Below are positions 4,011 through 6,060 of a stretch of 6,060 nt of DNA, piece by piece (the first letter of the stretch is position 1; each line of letters opens with the position of its first letter). The stretch lies in contig CAYGTC010000138.1 of NCBI GenBank assembly GCA_964352735.1, positions 1 to 6,060 on the forward strand, read 5' to 3'. Below the pieces are notes generated by a model. It had not been told where the DNA came from, made no database searches, and saw nothing but the letters and a program-made list of their open reading frames with translations. This DNA is from NORP309 sp964352735 (GTDB lineage Bacteria; Pseudomonadota; Gammaproteobacteria; Xanthomonadales; Marinicellaceae). The position numbers were made by a program, and so were the translations under genes.

Positions 4011-5756
4011 TTAGAGTTTTTTAATCACATCCATAATTTTATTGACATTATCATTCAACAATTCTCGGTCTACCGTATTTAAACTACTATCAGATAATAT
4101 AAAATGACAAGTCCTGACAACTTTTCTCCAACGGGGATTGGCAGGGATATTTTTTATCGATAAGTATTTATCCATTGAGCGTGTTCTCAAAGTGCCATTA
4201 TCTATAGTAACCGTCCATACTTTACTTTTTTCGGCCAAGTCAATTCGGTTTTTGCCGGTATGACGATTCCAGATATCCACTGCTTCTATCATGGCCTTGA
4301 TTAAAGCCTCTTTAAAATCATGCTTGGTGATCACATTAGTCGCTTTTTCATCCACCACCTGCTCTTGCTGAGCAGCATTCAACAACTCGAATTGATCCTT
4401 ATGGTATTTGATTTGGGATAAAAAGGCTTGTGTTTGTTTGCGTTTTTTGTAAATGTATAAAAGCCATGCCATGACCGTAATCGTTAGGAATAAACTAACC
4501 ATCAAAACCAAATTGGTCAAACTTGCAATGCGTTTTTGTTTTTCACTGTTGACCAGCTGTTCTGTTAACAACTCTCTATCAAACTTGTGTTTTTTGATTT
4601 GGAATTCTATGGTATCAATTTTTAAATCATATTTTTTTTTCAAAAAAGTTTCTCTGACTGTTTGATAATCTTTTAAATAATTCAGAGCCTTGATCGGATC
4701 ATCTTGCTCCATACTTTGGCTAAGCAGAAGACTAAAGTTAAAATGATAAAATAAATCAGTGATCTCTCGTGCCTTTTTTAATCCATTCAGAGCCACATTT
4801 TGTGCTTTTTCTGTATTACCTAACTCCAATTCTATTTTAGCCAATTCCAAACTGGTTTCTAAAAAATACATGGGTTTATCTGTGTATATGGCTTTATTAA
4901 GTAACGCTTGTGCAATTTCTGGTTTGCCATCTTCATAATAATATTTAGCCAAAGCCAAATTTGCATTGGATTGCTCTTCATCTGTAGTTCGGATATATTT
5001 TGAAGCCACAATTTCATTGATGTAAAATTCTGCTTTATCATCCTGACCATTTCTTAAATAAGCCATTGACAACTCTTCATGAACATGAGCTATCTTTTTT
5101 TTTGCTTCATCATTATCAACACGTTGATAATATTCAATGGCCTGCAAAGCGTAACTTATAGAATCATCGTATTTTTCCATCTCAAAAAACAACAAACCAA
5201 TATTGCTGAGTGTATTGGCTGATACAAAATCATCACCTAAAGTTAATTTTATGGCTAAACTTTTTTGAAAGTTTTCTATGGCTTGGGCATAATTTCCAGT
5301 TTGATCATAGACCACTCCTAAATCATTATAACTTCTACTTTTTAATTTTTCATCGCCGAGCAGAACTGACATATCAAATGCTTGAGTAAAATAGTCCAGT
5401 GATTTCTCATATTTACCATCAATGAAAGCTAATCGCCCCTGAAGTTTTTTCCAACGGTATTGAGGCATTTTTTGATTAAAAAATTCAGGATTCTCCTGAG
5501 CTGATTTAAGATTTCGTGTTACTTGATCTACATCATCCAAATTAAAATAAATATATGCTAAGGTCAGTTGAATATTTAACTTTTTAATGTTGTCTGATTC
5601 CTCAGATAATGCCACCTCACATATCTGTTGTGCTTTTGCCCAATCGTATTCTTTATAATACTGTTCACATAACTCAAAATTTTTTTTACTTTGTGCACAA
5701 ACATGAACACTCAGTCCAATTAAAAGACAAAATAACCCTACCCCTTTATGTTTCAT
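4011..5756 (-). CDS. TPR-containing membrane sensor-like protein with an uncharacterised cytoplasmic C-terminal domain, 581 aa
   Basis: Domain order reads like a one-pass receptor. Residues 1-21 are a signal peptide (cut after VCA). Residues ~30-335 hold tandem tetratricopeptide repeats. The clearest is 143-176 (YNDLGVVYDQTGNYAQAIEN...), with further units near 33-56, 103-136, 184-216, 226-250, 265-290 and 304-331. Residues ~370-410 are a charged coiled coil. Residues ~411-436 are a membrane helix (LTNLVLMVSLFLTITVMAWLL) followed by the positive stop YKKRKQ, and a second helical linker spans 440-470. The TPRs would therefore be periplasmic and residues 478-581 cytoplasmic. In other gammaproteobacteria this TPR-coil-TM layout usually feeds a GGDEF, histidine kinase or LuxR output. 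None of their motifs is present here. Instead the last domain carries IDLAEKSKVWTVTID, LRTRSMDKYL and NPRWRKVVRTCHFIL. I believe this motif series recurs in gammaproteobacterial proteins, but I cannot name it. The ATG at 5756 gives the full signal peptide. No clear Shine-Dalgarno is seen. Its ligand and output are unknown. Confidence 0.85.
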   Translation of the reverse strand: MKHKGVGLFCLLIGLSVHVCAQSKKNFELCEQYYKEYDWAKAQQICEVALSEESDNIKKLNIQLTLAYIYFNLDDVDQVTRNLKSAQENPEFFNQKMPQYRWKKLQGRLAFIDGKYEKSLDYFTQAFDMSVLLGDEKLKSRSYNDLGVVYDQTGNYAQAIENFQKSLAIKLTLGDDFVSANTLSNIGLLFFEMEKYDDSISYALQAIEYYQRVDNDEAKKKIAHVHEELSMAYLRNGQDDKAEFYINEIVASKYIRTTDEEQSNANLALAKYYYEDGKPEIAQALLNKAIYTDKPMYFLETSLELAKIELELGNTEKAQNVALNGLKKAREITDLFYHFNFSLLLSQSMEQDDPIKALNYLKDYQTVRETFLKKKYDLKIDTIEFQIKKHKFDRELLTEQLVNSEKQKRIASLTNLVLMVSLFLTITVMAWLLYIYKKRKQTQAFLSQIKYHKDQFELLNAAQQEQVVDEKATNVITKHDFKEALIKAMIEAVDIWNRHTGKNRIDLAEKSKVWTVTIDNGTLRTRSMDKYLSIKNIPANPRWRKVVRTCHFILSDSSLNTVDRELLNDNVNKIMDVIKKL

Positions 5757-5776
5757 ATAATATTATTGTTTTTACG

Positions 5777-5805
5777 ATAAAACATCACATTCTACTACAA
5801 TTCAA
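5777..5805 (-). promoter_or_regulatory. Candidate promoter of the TPR protein gene
   Basis: On the minus strand a -35-like TTGAAT (5805-5800) and a -10-like TTTTAT (5782-5777) are separated by 17 bp. Each hexamer matches consensus at 4 of 6 positions. The start would be near 5770, giving a leader of about 15 nt before the ATG at 5756. The match is moderate, and the rest of the 5757-5952 spacer shows nothing else of note. Confidence 0.35.
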
Positions 5806-5952
5806 TAGTCGAAAAGTTAGAGAGAAGTTAAATGATTTAATTCATTGAAAAAACTGAAGAATATAAACAATGTTAATGAATAAAATGCAGCATACTCCAT
5901 CATTTGCCACTAATAGAATACAAAAAAAGTATCAAATATCAGTTATAGCTCT

Positions 5953-5980
5953 TTGATAAAAAGCTCATAAATCTTATAAA
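5953..5980 (+). promoter_or_regulatory. Sigma70-like promoter directed out of the right edge
   Basis: TTGATA at 5953-5958 (5 of 6) and TATAAA at 5975-5980 (5 of 6) are separated by 16 bp. Transcription would begin near 5987 and run toward and beyond 6060. No ATG occurs between 5981 and 6060 on the plus strand, so any gene it serves starts outside the window after a leader of at least 70 nt, or is an RNA. This sits awkwardly with the possible minus-strand gene end at 5974, so one of the two may be spurious. Confidence 0.4.
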
Positions 5981-6060
5981 AAAAATTTATTTCTAATAGT
6001 TTCACCGTAAGCGCCAACCAAACTACGTACTTGCTTGTATAAAATTTTCTGGTAGCAACT
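5974..6060 (-). CDS. Possible C-terminal end of a minus-strand gene (partial, weak)
   Basis: From the window edge the minus strand is open for 28 codons and ends in TAA at 5976-5974. It reads SCYQKILYKQVRSLVGAY then GETIRNKFFL. The composition is protein-like and G+C is a little higher in the proximal part than in the flanking spacer. A second minus frame is also open, to a TAA near 5947, so openness alone proves little. No homology is recognised and no terminator follows. Confidence 0.3.
   Translation of the reverse strand, partial: SCYQKILYKQVRSLVGAYGETIRNKFFL

Noticed and set aside
5609..5848. 79-codon plus-strand frame across the start of the TPR gene
   Set aside because: It overlaps the signal-peptide coding region and promoter of the TPR gene and has no ribosome binding site or recognisable domain.

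Overview
The window is AT-rich bacterial DNA, most likely from a Gram-negative gammaproteobacterium. The evidence is a tRNA-Met(CAU) 3' end with encoded CCA, Sec-type signal peptides on several proteins, a TPR/coiled-coil/transmembrane sensor-like protein of gammaproteobacterial style, and a GH5 cellulase ending in a short ...IFANDFE tail. From memory, such tails resemble the C-termini of many secreted proteins in Marinicella, Wenzhouxiangella and Lysobacter/Dokdonella relatives. A Marinicella-like source is my best guess, but it is inference only.

Layout. Bases 1-55 are the 3' part of an elongator-type tRNA-Met (+). Bases 56-252 carry no gene. From 253 to 1596 there is a run of small, poorly conserved-looking minus-strand genes. 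In transcription order these are a doubtful 32-aa ORF (1596-1498), a gene broken by an in-frame TAG (1501-1184), a 114-aa cytoplasmic protein (1131-787) and a 162-aa probably secreted protein (741-253). None has a function I can name. Between them and the cellulase, 1636-1825 (minus) looks like the decayed last part of a terC-family membrane protein gene. It begins directly after the cellulase stop codons and contains a probable one-base frameshift in an A6 run.

The best-identified gene is a secreted GH5 endoglucanase (2842-1829, minus) with both catalytic glutamates in place. Its local G+C is visibly higher than that of its neighbours, and its 3' end abuts the terC remnant, so the junction looks like a past insertion or replacement. 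A perfect 8-bp inverted repeat lies directly upstream of its start codon. A 411-bp AT-rich divergent intergenic region separates it from a plus-strand gene for a 211-aa secreted protein of unknown family (3254-3889), which has a good sigma70-like promoter. A strong bidirectional terminator (3919-3962) separates that gene from a convergent 581-aa TPR membrane protein (5756-4011, minus). That protein looks like a signal-transduction receptor: periplasmic TPRs, coiled coil, one membrane helix, then a conserved-looking cytoplasmic domain that is neither a kinase nor GGDEF.

The right edge (5757-6060) holds a candidate promoter for the TPR gene, a good plus-strand sigma70-like promoter pointing out of the window, and possibly the last 28 codons of a minus-strand gene.

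I see no CRISPR array, integrase, intact insertion sequence, rRNA or recognisable riboswitch. The genes do not form one pathway. The picture is an accessory, partly decaying region beside a tRNA gene, a cellulase that appears acquired, and two unrelated envelope proteins.
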